Assembly (NCBI GenBank): GCA_963971575.1
Contig: OZ020617.1
Span: 20,359,403-20,423,402, forward strand
DNA length: 64,000 nucleotides
Origin: Liopterus haemorrhoidalis
Taxonomy: Eukaryota > Arthropoda > Insecta > Coleoptera > Dytiscidae
Direction of reading: 5' to 3'
Numbering within the stretch: the first letter of the stretch is position 1; each line of letters begins with the position of its first letter. Made by a program: the position numbers and the translations under genes. Shown one piece after another: positions 1 to 12,111 of the stretch. The notes beneath the pieces are model-generated. The model was not told where the DNA came from. It did not search any database and worked only from the letters and a program-made list of their open reading frames with translations.

Positions 1-530
1 TATTAGATATAATCCTAAATTTCTCGTAAAAACATATTCATTTTCATTTTAAATGTCTATAAAAATTTATAGTTTGTTTACGATGTGCTACAATGAAGAA
101 AATATTTTTGATAGTAAAATAGAATAAATCAATAATCACTTAAAAAGCTATTTTAATCACATAACTTCTATAAGATATTTTAAAAAGTGTAGACTTATTA
201 GTCGGGCATACGGGCTACAGATACAATAAAATATTATATTAAAAATAAATGTCAAAAACTGATATGAAACTGAAATGCACATACAGCATAGAAATAGTAA
301 AGCGAATAATCATAGCATGACCTCGTCTCCTAAGCGTGTTGGTTGTGTTGCATACTTTTCCACGGGGATCCATCTTGAAATTGCACAAACGTTGCGTCTA
401 TTCTATATGATAAATATATGGAGTGTACAACCGAAACAATTGTTTATTTTTTTAGTTCAAAATTACGTTCAAAATTGTATTTTGTGTATTTATATAATGG
501 TCGATATTTGGATTCGTATTTTTATAGTTT
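1..530. other. AT-rich DNA without recognisable gene
   Basis: Only short open frames with no recognisable motif are present. I see no terminal repeats, no tRNA-like unit and no protein similarity here. Confidence 0.5.
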
Positions 531-536
531 ATTGCA

Positions 537-672
537 GCGGTTCTCAACAGGGACCGCATTGTATTTCCAGGGGGCCACGAATAAAGATTTTAATATTGAA
601 GGGCCACGGAAGCGTCTGAGTGAGCCACGGAAACTTCTAAGTGGGCCTCGGAAACTTCTGAGAGAGCCATGA
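537..672 (+). mobile_element. hAT-like element, 5' end only
   Basis: The stretch opens with CAGCGGTTCTCAAC, the form of terminal repeat seen in many hAT transposons (5'-CAG..GGTTCTCAA). It is followed by short imperfect tandem repeats of about 20 bp built on GAGCCACGGAAACTTCT. The matching 3' end (GAACCGCTG) is not found nearby, so this is a fragment. A related end is seen complete at 35223-35340. There is no coding capacity. Confidence 0.4.
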
Positions 673-867
673 TTTCTTACAGAAATTTTAAAATGAATCT
701 ACGTTATAATAATTTAGTTCTTTTTAGAAATTATACGAAGGCTAAGTTCCAATTGAGTTAACAATAACAAATAGGGGTAATAAGAAAAGTTTTAATATAC
801 ACCAGAGTTACTCCTACATCTAAATTATTTCGTAGTCGCCGCCAACATTAAGGCATTTGACCTAAAG

Positions 868-2760
868 GGTTTTTATATACCTTCCTCGTACCATGTTGCC
901 GCTTGGGTTCTCAGCCAAACTGCAGTAAATAGCAGAAAGGCCAACAAAGCACCTGGTCCAGACAAAATACCAGCGGAGGCAATCAAAATCGCGCTTGACA
1001 ACCACAGGGAATGGCTCCTTGGAATTTTCAACAACTTTCTGAAAGTATCCAGAGGACTGGGAGACTGCATCCGCCTTGCTCATTAGAAAGCAGGAAGAAA
1101 CCCAGAGGATCCGGTATCTTACCGACCCATATGTCTCCTAAACACTATGAGCAAAGTTTATAAGTCACTCCTACAGCGCAGATTTGAACAGCAGATAGAG
1201 AAGAAATGCGCTCTAAGCAGCTTCCAATTTGCGTTCCGGAGAAACAGATCGCCAGTACAGGCCATGAAGATAGAACCGTCGAGCCAAGTAGCACGTCCTT
1301 ATCACACTCGACGTCAAGAACGCGTTTAATACGGCCAACTGGACGTTGCTCCTCGAAGAGCTGAGGAAGATATGGGTATCCCTATTTTTGCAGAATATAA
1401 TTTCTGAGTATCTCAGCAACAGGTACATCTGCAGTTCCAAGAGCAGAAATGCCATGAAAATTAAAACGACTGCCGGTGTTCTACAGGGATCGGTTCTAGG
1501 CCCGACCCCATGCAACATATTCTACAACGGTGTGCTCAACTTGACTCTGGAAGGGGACACCAGATGCATTGGGGTCGCTGATGACCTCACCATAACAACC
1601 ACGCGAGAGATCCAGAAGACTTAATGTATAACGTCAACGTCAATCTTAGAATGCCATCAGCACCTGGATGGAGGAGTACAACTACAACTTGTACCGGAAA
1701 AGACCAAACCTTTGATACTGAGGGGGAAGCGAAAGAGGGATGAAATCCAATTTCGTCTAGGAAATAACAACGTAACACCAAAACCCCATATCACATACCT
1801 AAGAGTAACTGTCAGCGCCAACGGCTCATTGGCAAATGATATGTTCGGTGGAACATATCAGAAAAACAGCGGTCAAAGTCGGAGAGATCTCTCTCCGACT
1901 GCTCGTCTAAGTCGGCTAATGCCAAAAGTCTGAGGTGAAAGTTAGAGTAAAAGAAGATTCCTGCTGGAGACAGTTCACTCCACACTCCTATACGGGGCAC
2001 CGATATGGAGTGAATCTGGAAAATATAGTTATATTATAGAAAAGAATCAGAGAAAGGCGTTGATAGGGGTGGCGTCGAGCTAACGTATAGTGTCGACTGT
2101 GGCCCTTCAAGTAGTTATGGGAATTCTCCCTCTCCGATTGCAAGCAGAGGAGAGACGTGCATATACGAGGCAGGAGGTGGCAGTCAGGTACGCACCACAG
2201 CTAGAGTACGCTCCTTTGAAAAATGGCTGGAAGACTGGGAGAAAAACACTGAAAAAGGGCAGTGGACAAAAGGCTCATCCTGAACGTCCAGAAATGGATA
2301 GCTTGCTAGCACAGGACACTTGACTACTTTCTCACGCAAGCCCTGACCGTACATGGGTCATTTAGAACGTATATTAAAATGATTGGGAAAGAACTAGAGG
2401 ACAGTTGACCCTACTGTGGCGCAGTTGACACGGCGGAGCACACACTATTTGTCTGCGATAGATAGCATAACGTTAGGCAACAAACGACTGCCACAATAAA
2501 TCAATAAATAACCCCACACAACATGGTAAGTGTGATGCTCAGATCCAGAACATCTTGGAAGGAAGGAAAACGGATGCTTCGAAATATAATGAAGAAGAAA
2601 GAGGGAGAAGAACGGCTGAGTTAATCTGAATCTAGCCTACTGCCAAGATGTCGGATCCAAAGAAGGACAGTTCCTTGGCGAATCAAGAAGGTGAATAGGG
2701 GTTTTAGTCGGTAGGCCACTTTGAAGATTCCGATACTACCGAGGGAGTAGAATAGTAAAA
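868..2760 (+). pseudogene. Decayed R1-clade LINE reverse transcriptase
   Basis: Pieces of a non-LTR reverse transcriptase can be read in order across frames: NKAPGPDKIPAEA (start of the RT domain, about 930-975), PVSYRPICLLNTMSK (1110-1160), the motif A region DVKNAFNTANW (1310-1345), the motif B region GVLQGSVLGP (1475-1505) and the motif C region VADDLTI (1575-1600). Near 2405-2460 the C-terminal cysteine-histidine region reads YCGAVDTAEHTLFVC. Order and wording fit the R1 clade, which normally targets 28S rDNA, but no rDNA sequence is present, so this is a non-rDNA or dispersed relic. Stops and frameshifts are frequent and the endonuclease half is missing. The tail near 2590-2730 is like an R1 3' end. 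Confidence 0.75.
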
Positions 2761-3821
2761 AAAAACAAATAGCGCCACATATAAACGACATCCTGAGAAA
2801 TGGCCATGACACAGAAAAAAGGGCGTGTAATATTTCGACGAATGATTCAGACAATTTAAGAAGTATACAGGAGTACCGTTAGACTAAAAATTAGCATTTA
2901 ATTCATCCTGTGACAGTATTTTAAAAATTATTTAAATTGTATATAACAAAATATATTATCGTATCGGCTGTAGTATCATTTGTACTGGCCGTTATTGACA
3001 GTGGTCTATTGTTTTTCTATCCATCTACTGTTTTGTTTATTTTATTGGGGCAATTAGCCATGTGTGGCCGATGACTACGAGGTAATAGCTTTATTCGAGC
3101 AGTTAATCCAGGATTAAACCAGAATTTTACACGACGCATGTGCGAACATGGTATTAAATTCTGAATTTAAGCCAGTAGTTCACATTGCTCCAACACTAAG
3201 ATTAGATCAACTGATGTAACTGTAAGCAACGAAAATATAAACAATTTTTTAACCTATAAAATTGATTACCAAAATAATTTTAGTTATATGTACAAAAAAA
3301 AAGTATTTTATCTATATTAAATGTTTCTGAATATTTTTTTTTTAAAGTAAATATTAAAATAATCAAGATAATGGAAGTAACAAGGATTTTTCATATTTAT
3401 ATCCGAAAAAGATTTATTAAATAAAAACGTGTTTTCCAGAAAATACTTTGGAAAATTTAAGTCCTGTACCTATTAACAAAATTAAACTACATGTAGAATT
3501 ATAATTTCTGTAAGAGAATGAAATACATAAAAAATAAAAATAAAAAAATACAAAATAATTTAATAAATAAATAAACAAAATAATAAGGTCTCAACGCCTA
3601 CATATGCGTATTGGGGTAGTGAAGGTAAGTACAAAATGATTTTCAACCTAATTCTGATTGACTCAATATTTCGCATAAATTTAACTTACATTCTTAAGCA
3701 TTTGAAAATATTTTTATTGTTTACCGATATATAATGACTTTATGATCAACACAAATGAGCTGTGAACGAGCTTTTTCCGAACTGATATTTTAAAAAACTG
3801 ATATTTTAAACAGACTTATGG
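2761..3821. other. AT-rich intergenic DNA
   Basis: No open frame with recognisable content and no clear inverted or direct repeat. Several poly-A and poly-T runs occur near 3240-3560. Confidence 0.4.
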
Positions 3822-4289
3822 TTGGTTTATATACGGAACAAGAATAAGGAATAGGAAATAAGAATAGTACACAAGAATAAAAAATATTAAACCGTTTATA
3901 TAGGACATAACATTTCGTCGCTGCGCCTGCGTACTTGCGTTGGCCTGTGTTTAACATTTGTCACTTGACAGGTTCTGATTCATAAAACCTTTTAAAAAAT
4001 TTCGTTTATTACCGTTAAAAACATTTTATTGTTGTTTACAACCCTCTGATCACAACTGAAAAACATCTGTTGACCAAACTTTATTACGGCAGACATTTTG
4101 ATTGCTGTGCGCAGGCTTATCGTGTCTTATTCTTGAAATAAGAATAAAAATGTTGAATGTTACCAACTATTCTTATGTTTAAGTTAAATTTCATTCCTAC
4201 ATAAACCGATATACGGCGCAGCCATGTTTTAACATCTTGTGCACTATTCTTATTTCCTATTCCTTATTCTTGTTCCGTATATAAACCAA
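3822..4289. mobile_element. 468-bp MITE with ~50-bp terminal inverted repeats
   Basis: The left end starts TTGGTTTATATACGGAACAA and continues with AGAATAAGGAATAGGAAATA. The right end is its almost exact reverse complement over about 50 bp, with one mismatch before CACAAGA. The interior (3880-4230) is non-coding. The flanks share only ATG, so the target duplication is unclear and the superfamily is not fixed; a 3-bp duplication would suit Harbinger. The inverted repeats are directly visible. Confidence 0.8.
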
Positions 4290-4529
4290 GCATGAGAAAT
4301 ACTCTCACATTTAGAATCTTTTATGATTACGTCGCAAGAGAAAATGATGTTGTCAGTGTTTTTCTTCATAATAAATAATAAGTATATTTTTTAGTTTTGT
4401 GGTCCGACTTTAGTCAAAATTCTGGGGCCGAAAAGTGATGCCGGTCCGACGCTTTGCAGGAGTAGGTCAAACACATTTGCTACGGAGACAATATGATTTT
4501 AGTTGTCTGTTATGAGAAAACTACTGGAA

Positions 4530-4885
4530 TGACGAGAATTAAAATTTCTGGAACCGGGTACCCACTACCAGGCCCAGATAATGACCTGATTATGCACGGT
4601 TTTCTACTTATCTCATTAATTATACGCTACCCGTTAAGTAAAACTGGAAGAGCGCCAAAGGGCCATCTGCGGACGGCTTCTATCTTTTAATTACAACAAA
4701 ATACTAATAGATAAACAGAAACGCAAAATACTTGACAGTTGCCCATTAGTTATTCACCACCCGTTGATAGTTAACGGGTAATGGGTAGATAATGGGTATG
4801 AGGTAATCAAAATTGGAACCGGGTACAATATTAACAGGTCGGGTAGCAGGTACCCGGGTGCTCATCGTCATTTCTAGTAAAAATT
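4530..4885. repeat. GC-rich element with GGGTACCC-type subterminal motifs
   Basis: GGAACCGGGTAC occurs at about 4550 and again at about 4816. The left edge (AATGACGA near 4527) is matched in inverse at the right edge (TCGTCATT near 4867). Repeated CCCGTTA/TAACGGG words lie between them. This resembles a small hAT-like non-autonomous element, but no target duplication is convincing. Confidence 0.3.
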
Positions 4886-5786
4886 ATATATGTTACGGCC
4901 AATGACCGAATGGCGTGCAGTGTTAACATCGATCGGCCAATTACAGGTTAGGTTTAATAAAAATCTAGTAGACTAACTCTTCTAGGAAATATAGTAGGAA
5001 ACAAAAGATTTTTTTATTTCCTAAGATAAAAGTTCGGTAGTTTTCCTACATGTGGATCAAAGGGTTATACGAGGATGATTAGGCACTGGTGTAGAGCAAC
5101 GACAGTCACTGAGCTTGTTGGGTACTGTAAACAACCTGTAATGAAATAAATTGATAAATAGTTACTGAGTATCTGAGCTTGTTGATCTGTTGAGCTCGCG
5201 GTAGAGAAAAGGAATAAAAACAAACAGTCTCTAAGCTTTCAGATCACGATTTTTAGAACTCTAGATATTATTAAAATTTGCAGGACGGCCGTGTTAGGAT
5301 AGCAAGTTATTTTATTTTGCAGTTAAAATTTGTAGATGCCGCGAACACGCGACAAGATCAAGACGGCCGTGGAAAAAAAAAACACGGCCATTTACAATCA
5401 GGAGCATTTATTACCACGTCTATTTACAATATATCATCATATTATAGTTGCTATCGTAACATATTATAAAAGACGACCAATAACTAGTCCTGATCCTAAC
5501 ATACATTTTTTTTTCTTTTTTCAAATATTCATTCTATTGAAAAAAGTATAAAAAAATATTTGTTTTTTGTTTTAAACAATTTTTGTGATACGAGGTGTCT
5601 TTGGGAACTGTTTAAGCATTGCTAACTTCTTTAATATAAGAGAAACGATGGAAGTTGAATTACGAATTACATCACTTTTTACAAAAACAATTTTTTTAGT
5701 GGAACAGCCTATAGTTCTCTAGCCTGTCGCACAGAAAATGTATTTTTCTTTAATAAACCATAAGACCATTATTGGTCTAATTCCAA
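4886..5786. other. Unassigned AT-rich DNA
   Basis: Two related stretches containing TGAGCTTGTTG lie near 5110 and 5172. Open frames at 5278-5551 show no family motif. Nothing else supported. Confidence 0.35.
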
Positions 5787-6279
5787 TCTATATATATATA
5801 TAAAAGGTAGTGTCCTGACTGACTGACTGACATCACCGCCCAGCCCGAACCCCTAGGCCTAGAAACTTGAAATTTGGAGAGTATATTCCCTCCATGACGT
5901 AAGCACCCAATAAGAAGGGATTTTTCGAAATTCAACTCCCAAGGAGCGAAAAGGGGTGAAATGTAATTTCACGGATTCTTTAATATCTCTTCGGGTCGAT
6001 GGGATATTGAGTTAGTTTTTGCTTACAAAGATTATACCCCATACAAATGCCGAAAAACTTATTCCAGGATTTTGTCCTAATCATGCCCTAAAGGGGTGAA
6101 AAAGAGTAAAATGTTTATTCACGGACTCCTCAATATCTCTTAGGACAAATGAGATATCGACTAGGTTTTTGCTTACAAAGGTTACCCATACACATGTTTA
6201 AAAACAAACTGAATATTTTACACTAATGATACTAATGGGATCATCAATATACCGTAGCGAAGCACGGGTGCTCAGCTAG
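5787..6279 (+). mobile_element. Non-autonomous Helitron-like element
   Basis: The 3' end reads CTCAGCTAG followed by T, with a short hairpin just upstream (CCGTAGC, GAA loop, GCACGG at 6252-6267), as expected for a Helitron CTRR terminus. The body begins after a short TA run with a TCCTGACTGACTGACTGACA stretch. Helitrons make no target duplication and none is seen. There is no Rep/helicase coding. Related fragments lie at 27843-28040 and, inverted, at 33058-33300, which share the stretch around CTTGAAATTTGGAGAGTATA. Confidence 0.6.
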
Positions 6280-6282
6280 TAT

Positions 6283-6728
6283 TAAATAAAAATTGATGTG
6301 AAATGTGAATTTTCACACATTTCCGGATATTTAATAAGTTATAATACAAGGGTACTTGTTAAAAATTATAAATTGCTATAAATTTTGAAAGAATAGTCTG
6401 CGTGTTTCCATCTAGAGAATTACAAACGTACTTGAGATCTGCTAGCTGCTCGCATCAAGCCCCAGCTTCAGCCATCCAGTTCTCCAGTATCAGATCAAAA
6501 ATTATACTTACTCATTTGGTACTTTAAATGTACATTAATGTGCATTACCTACAACTTTTTCAGATTTTTAGACTAACCCCGCCTGGGTAATAAGGTGCGA
6601 CACAAGGATTTTTTTAGCAAGTATACGTATTTTAAATTTCTACTTTCTAGGTCAGCTGTTTTGCTATAAGTTCTACTGAACAGACAGGCAAACAGACAGA
6701 TATAAAGGATTTTTTGTTATACCTACGA
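6283..6728 (-). repeat. Family A repeat, old deleted copy
   Basis: The left edge AAATTGATGTGAAATGTGAA and the right edge GGATTTTTTGTTATACCTAC match the ends of the full-length copies at 20346-21276 and 30618-31592. About half of the interior is missing, including the tRNA-like unit. Confidence 0.6.
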
Positions 6729-6734
6729 ATTCGA

Positions 6735-7381
6735 ACAAATTACTTCTTACATTTTAGAACAAATCGCGTATCTACATTATCATGAGGGTTCAACAAACCG
6801 CGACGAATAGTAGTCGCTAGACAAAAAATTACTCGCCCTCGGCAGTAAAGTTACTGGAAATCGGTACTCTGCTGTAGTTTTTAGACACCAGATGAAAAAA
6901 AGTAGTCGCTCTTGGTAACCGGGCAGTTGAGCTTGTTGAGCCCTGATCATAAATATATATTGTTTTTGGCATACACTATTCAAAAATGTTTTAAGTTATT
7001 TAAATATTGATTAATAGTTGATATTTTTATCCATTTAAAAATTAATCACATCCTGGATTAAAATTGTTGCTTTCAATTAATGTTTTAATAACCATGAGAG
7101 TGTAGCTTAACTCTATCTGTCACAGTGCTGGGAATAAAAATCAAATCCCACATCTGAAAAATATATAATGGAACATTTCCTGCTTTTCAGTCTGCCCTAA
7201 ATTACAGGTGCTGTGGGAATTTGATTATAAAGTATAGTGATTCATCTTTAAACAGTCTGTCAGTTGACAATGAAATATTTTGAAATTTCGTGTAAACTCA
7301 ATGTATTTAATATCACTAGATACTAATATTTCAACAGTTAGAGTATATCCAAAACTTTATTACAGCTTATTATTATTATTA
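6735..7381. other. Unassigned AT-rich DNA
   Basis: No coding similarity, inverted repeats or tRNA-like structure recognised. Confidence 0.35.
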
Positions 7382-7383
7382 TA

Positions 7384-8699
7384 CCTAGTAGGGACATAAA
7401 TACAGTTACAATAATGAACGCACCCAATAGAAATAATACAAATGAGCGCACCCAAATTTAGACAGTTGATAATCGTGAGTTAACCTATAAATTACTTTAC
7501 TGTGGAAAGAATTTGATTTTGTGTTGTGTGTTACCATGGAATGGTCAGACAAAGAAAACCGAATTGCAGTTATTGCGGTTTATAAATGTAAGATGGAACA
7601 ATCAAACATTTTTAAGACGCTACGTCCGCTCGGCATTCATCGAATGTTTGTATATCGGTGCATTAAAATGTTTAAGGAAACTGGGGACATAAAATACCGA
7701 AAAAGATCCGGGCGCCCGAGAACAGTGCGCACGCCACAAGCTATCAAAGCTGTTGAGGTCAGAATAGCATGAAATCCGTTGCAAAAACAAAAAATTAAGT
7801 CCCGCGAAATGAAAATTTCGCGAAAATCAATGGCGCGCATTTTGAAAAAACACTTGAGTCTTGGGGCCTTCAAACTCCGCACTGGAAAATTACTAACTGT
7901 GCCTCTTAAAAAAAATAGGGTCGAAAAATCGAAACGCTTGTTAATCAAGTACGCAGAAGACAAACACAAGAAAATCCTTTTTACCGACGAGAAAATTTTT
8001 ACTATACAGGAAAAATTCAACAAACAAAATGACAGGGTTTATGGCAGGTCATCTACTGAAGCCTCGGAAGTAGTTCCAAGGATAGAAAAAGGTCACCACC
8101 CACCTTCAGTGATGGTTTGGTGAGGCGTTTCCTATGATGGCGTAACTGATCTTCAATTTTGTGAAAAAGGGGTGAAAACATCAGTTAGAGTCTACCAACA
8201 AACGGTCCTGGAAGATGTTGTGAAATCTCTCAATCATACTCTCTTTCAAGATCATTTATGGACATTCCAGCAGAATTCTGCTCCTGGCCATAAGGCTAAA
8301 ATAACCCAAACGTGGCTTTTAAACAATGTTCCCGATTTTATCGGCGTAGAAGATTGGCCCGCTGCAAGTCCAGATTTTAATCCTTTAGATTACAAGCTAT
8401 AGACCGTTTTAGAGGACATGGTTTGCCACAAACGATAGCCAAATATTGAATCTCTGAAACAGGCTTTAGCTCGAGCTGTAGCCAATTTTCCCATGGAAGT
8501 CGTACGTGCGGCTATCGATGATTGGCTTGTACGACTAAAGGCCTGCATTAAAGCCAAAGGTGGTCATTTTGAATAATTTTACCAATTATGAATAACTTAT
8601 GTATAAGTGCAAATGTCAATAAAATTTGGTAAAAAACTTAATTGTAGTTTTCATTTTATTTCATAAAATATTTGTAACAGTATTTATGTCCCTATTAGG
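7384..8699 (+). mobile_element. maT-like (DD37D) mariner element, complete ends
   Basis: Terminal inverted repeats CCTAGTAGGGACATAAATAC (left) and the inverse of CCTAATAGGGACATAAATAC (right) enclose 1316 bp. A TA dinucleotide flanks both sides (7382-7383 and 8700-8701), the Tc1/mariner target duplication. The interior carries one broken transposase gene. Size and layout are those of a full-length mariner. Confidence 0.9.
7536..8576 (+). pseudogene. DD37D mariner (maT-like) transposase, inactivated
   Basis: A DNA transposase that cut and pasted its own element. The start MEWSDKENR is followed by a helix-turn-helix region with SGRPRTVRT (about residues 55-65). The first catalytic Asp lies in LFTDEK, the second position in QQNSAPGHKA, the third in NPLDYK; the spacing from second to third is 37 residues, typical of the maT group. 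The family has QQD at the second site, so here the catalytic Asp is Asn. In-frame stops occur near 7772 (after VRIA), 8123 (after VMVW) and 8403 (after NPLDYKL), and also near 8439. The reading otherwise runs on to GGHFE before the last stop. It cannot encode an active enzyme. Confidence 0.88.
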
Positions 8700-8853
8700 T
8701 AGCTTTCTTAGAATATAGTTAATTATACACGTTTTATAATTTAATTTTATGAAAAAAAGTATTTTAATTTTACTCACTCCGTATTTGGGAAGATATTTGT
8801 AAGAATTTTAAGTTGTGTAACTTATGTTTCCATTTTTTCAAAATCTGTCTGTT

Positions 8854-9562
8854 TAAGGCTGCCAACCGTCCCGGATTAGGCGGGACAGTCCCGGATTAGC
8901 GACCCATGTCCCGCTTTAATATTGATATGTAAATTCGTCCAAGAAAATTAATAATTGTCCCGCATGTCCCGCATTCAGAAATATAGCACATATTCTAAAA
9001 TAATAATATTGTTTTCATAAAAATTGTAACTAAATTTAACGATTTTTTTTTTTTTTATCCGAAATTTAACATTTAAATTTTAAACATCATGATATCTTCA
9101 CGCTGTTAGCAGTTAGGAGGGGATTCCCCTTTATATAATATTAACTACTCATTCATGTGTTTTGTCTACCTGGAACAAATTGACCTATTGAGCGAGTAAT
9201 CTCCCTTGTAAATGCAATGTGGACGGCGCTTAAAATTGAGACTGTTCATGCAATGTTGCAAGTAAAATTTAATATACGAAAATGTGAGAACTTTTATGAA
9301 ATTTTGAACTCTGACTCTGAACTGTTGAAGAAAAGACAGAGAGATAACTTAATATAATTTTAATAATATAATAATAAAATATTAATATTTTCGTATGAAA
9401 AGCTTTCTAATCATTTGTAAACAAATTGTGAACTATATGTTTCATTGATAAAATTCGAAGAAAATTTTGGGATATACATTGATAAAAATGGTCAGCAGAT
9501 ATTTATTGGGGAGGTCCTAAAAAAATGTCCCGCATTTAGTTCGTACAAAGTTGGCAGCCTTA
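8854..9562 (+). mobile_element. hAT element (709 bp) with 8-bp target duplication
   Basis: The ends are TAAGGCTGCCAAC and its inverse GTTGGCAGCCTTA. TGTCTGTT is repeated exactly on both sides (8846-8853 and 9563-9570), an 8-bp duplication characteristic of hAT. Inside both ends are repeated GTCCCG(C) words, probable transposase binding sites. The same family appears as a larger element at 47878-49932 and as MITEs at 36271-36488 and 40285-40527. Confidence 0.88.
9229..9357 (+). pseudogene. hAT transposase C-terminus remnant
   Basis: A short frame inside the hAT element reads ETVHAMLQVKFNIRKCENFY, then ILNSDSELLKK, then a stop. It aligns by eye with the end of the transposase at 49519-49764 (AILTVKFNMRDANC, then LLETNSELSKKI), so it is the last part of the hAT dimerisation region. 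The rest of the gene is deleted. Confidence 0.65.
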
Positions 9563-9758
9563 TGTCTGTTGCCAATTTTTTACAATCTCTACACTCTCAC
9601 TACAATGTTGCCAAACCATATTACAACTTAAAATCTAACAAAAAATTCATTTGAGGTACGTTTTTTCAAAACCAACAAAAGCAAAACATGAACATATCAG
9701 CAAAAGCGTTTTTTTGTTTACACAGAAATTAAAGACATTTTCCTAACAGCCTTTATTA

Positions 9759-10272
9759 CCGTATTTCCTCGATTCTAAGACGCACTTTTTTTCCAAATTT
9801 TAGGGCGCGATAACAATGTGCGTCTTACATTCGAATGTTAGCGCGCGGGCGAGTTGATTATTTGAGCATAGGGGAATTAGGTAGATACCTAGGTATAGAA
9901 AACGTCAAATGAGTCATATGCCAATTCAATTGTTTCACTTGTTTATTGTATAGTAGTGTTTAATAGTTTAATAGTGTTTTTTACATCCTTTCCTTATAAT
10001 GTCTTCCCGAAGAATACATTACGATGCCGCAATGAAAAGAAAAGTGATTTTGTTTGCCAGAAAAAACGGAAATAGAGCTGCAGAGCGCGAATTTAACATC
10101 AGCGAAGTGAACGTTAGGCGATGGCGGAAAGATGAAAATTTAATTTTTAACTGGAAGAGAACAAAAAAACGTTTTACGGGCCCAAACATTTTTTTTTTTT
10201 TTTCTAAATTGAAACCTCTAAAATTAACGTGCGTCTAAGATTCGATGGCCTCTTAGAATCTAGTAAATACGG
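9759..10272 (+). mobile_element. Deleted Tigger/pogo element (514 bp)
   Basis: The left end CCGTATTTCCTCGATTCTAA and the right end, inverse of CCGTATTTACTAGATTCTAA, are terminal repeats; TA flanks both sides (9757-9758, 10273-10274). The interior keeps only the beginning of the transposase gene and then jumps to the right end, so the element is non-autonomous. Confidence 0.85.
9999..10238 (+). pseudogene. Tigger/pogo transposase N-terminus (HTH)
   Basis: The frame starts MSSRRIHYDAAMKRKVILFA and continues NGNRAAEREFNISEVNVRRW, a Psq/CENP-B-type helix-turn-helix used by pogo-group transposases to bind their terminal repeats. About 50 residues are family-like; after KDENLIF the frame enters poly-T and terminal-repeat sequence. 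The catalytic DDE domain is absent, so it could at most encode a DNA-binding peptide. Confidence 0.75.
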
Positions 10273-10274
10273 TA

Positions 10275-11375
10275 GTTACCTCTACGAAATTAACAATATT
10301 CCAAAATATTTAATCATCAGTTAAGCCAAAAATGTTCTTCCAAAAATGCAACATCAACAAAAGCACTTTTTCATAATCAAAACTCAACAAAATAAATATA
10401 TTATCATACAACTATTTGTTAGTATAGGGTAGCACGAGGTAATGACAGTCTCTGGGTAATGATAGTCGGTCTATATTTTATGGATAGAAAACACTAAATG
10501 GATATTTTTTATTTCTAAACGTTACCGAATGCGAGGAAAGATACACGTTTAACTCGTTCAGGCTTGTGTTGATGGACATAATGACTTAGAGGTATGTTGT
10601 TTTTGCATACACCTGATCTAAATTGTACAGAACTCTGACAATAAAAGAGTGTTAAAATCTCCTTTTTACTATTTTGCATTAATAAGAAACTGAATTGAGT
10701 GTTATGAGTTTCATTAAGACACTAAACATTTTATTTCATAAAATTGGTACAATGACCTGCAAAATTTTAGAAAACATAATTGTTGGCTACCTTGAAAAAT
10801 ATAAAATTTTCAAACCAGTCCAACCAACCACTACATTCACATGCCAAGTTCCCTAATTGAGGATGTTGTTTGATTATATAATGCAAATTTATTATTCTAA
10901 AATGTATGAAAAAGTAAAATAGAAAAAATAGTATAAAAAACTTGTTTCTTAAGGCTCTTTGCCACGCTTGTCGATTTGAATACCTGCCGTTTCGCGACTC
11001 GTTTTTGAATTGGACGGCTGGGGCAAAATCATGCGTTATGAAACTTATGTTTTTAATACACTATTTTTGTATTGTTAATATTCTATATCTTACGGCAATA
11101 TACACACATCGGAAAAGTCTAGGGATATTACAAAAATGTACATTTAATGTTGTATTTCAATTAAAGTAGGTAATTATCAATAGTTGGCTATGGAAAACAA
11201 GTAAAAAAAATATCCAACGAGACAAAACGAATTTGACAAATTGTATTCAGTATATGATCCGTAGGTTGATCACATATTTCATTGTAATTCGATTTAAAAC
11301 GTTTAAATTAATAATTGCAGTGTTTTTAAGTAGTGGCATTCTTTTTTAATAATAAAGCGACAGCATTTAACTATC
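10275..11375. other. Unassigned AT-rich DNA
   Basis: An open frame at 10942-11169 has no recognisable motif. No inverted repeats found. Confidence 0.35.
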
Positions 11376-11381
11376 TACGAG

Positions 11382-12106
11382 ATGAATCGTGCGGTGGGAC
11401 TTCTCCAAGCTGATGTATCTCAGCGGATAGGTGTTGCTCAAAGTGTTATCAGTTGGTTAGGGAGGCGTTACAGGAAAACAGGGAGTCCGGCTGAACAACA
11501 TCCGGGACGTGGTCGCTGTACAACAGCAGGTCAAGACAGATTTTTGGTCTTCAATGCTAGAAGACAACCTACTATTAGAGCACCCGAAATGGTAAGGGTG
11601 TTACAGCGAGCGCATAACTTAACCGTTAGTCGCGATACTGTAAGAAATCGTCTCCACGAAGCTAATATTCTATCTCGATGACCAATCAGATGTTAACCCC
11701 TCTCTAGAGTCAATCGCAGAGCAAGATTAGACTGGTGTCACAATTTTCAATATTGGATTGATAATGGTTGGGCTACAGTTTTGTTTACTGATGAGTCCAG
11801 ATTTGGAATTCATCCAGATTCTCGTCGAACAAGAGTATGGAGAATATCCGGTAATTTGGAACGTTTGAGGCGCGTCCAGGAAGTTCACAGTTACAGAGGT
11901 GGTACTGTTATGGCATGGGGTGGGATAATCATTGGCGGTAGAACTGATCTCGATTTTCCCAATGGAATTTTAACAGCACAGCGATATTTAGCACAGCAAT
12001 ATCAGTAGAATGGGCCCACTTACCTCAAGTAGACATCTATAATGTTATTTTGTCCATGAATCGCAGGGCTGTGATCAACAAACGTGGAGGTCATTCTGTC
12101 TTTTAG
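11382..12106 (+). pseudogene. Tc1-like transposase, internally deleted
   Basis: The first frame (11382-11681) begins MNRAVGLLQADVSQRIGVAQ, a Tc1-type helix-turn-helix, with HPGRGR before a second DNA-binding subdomain ending DTVRNRLHEANI. A stop at 11681 and a frame change follow. The second part has VLFTDESRFGIHPDSRRTRV (first catalytic Asp) and VMAWGGI. Reading then jumps from RYLAQQYQ to EWAHLPQVDIYNVILSM and ends INKRGGHSVF, the usual Tc1 C-terminus. The segment with the second Asp and the Glu has therefore been deleted. Terminal repeats are not found. Confidence 0.8.
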
Positions 12107-12111
12107 CATTT

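Noticed and set aside
275..672. Open frames at the window start as a small gene
   Set aside because: No motif, no codon pattern, and the second frame runs into a hAT end.
862..1083. Minus-strand frames near 0.9-1.5 kb
   Set aside because: Complement of the R1-type reverse transcriptase, which reads clearly on the plus strand.
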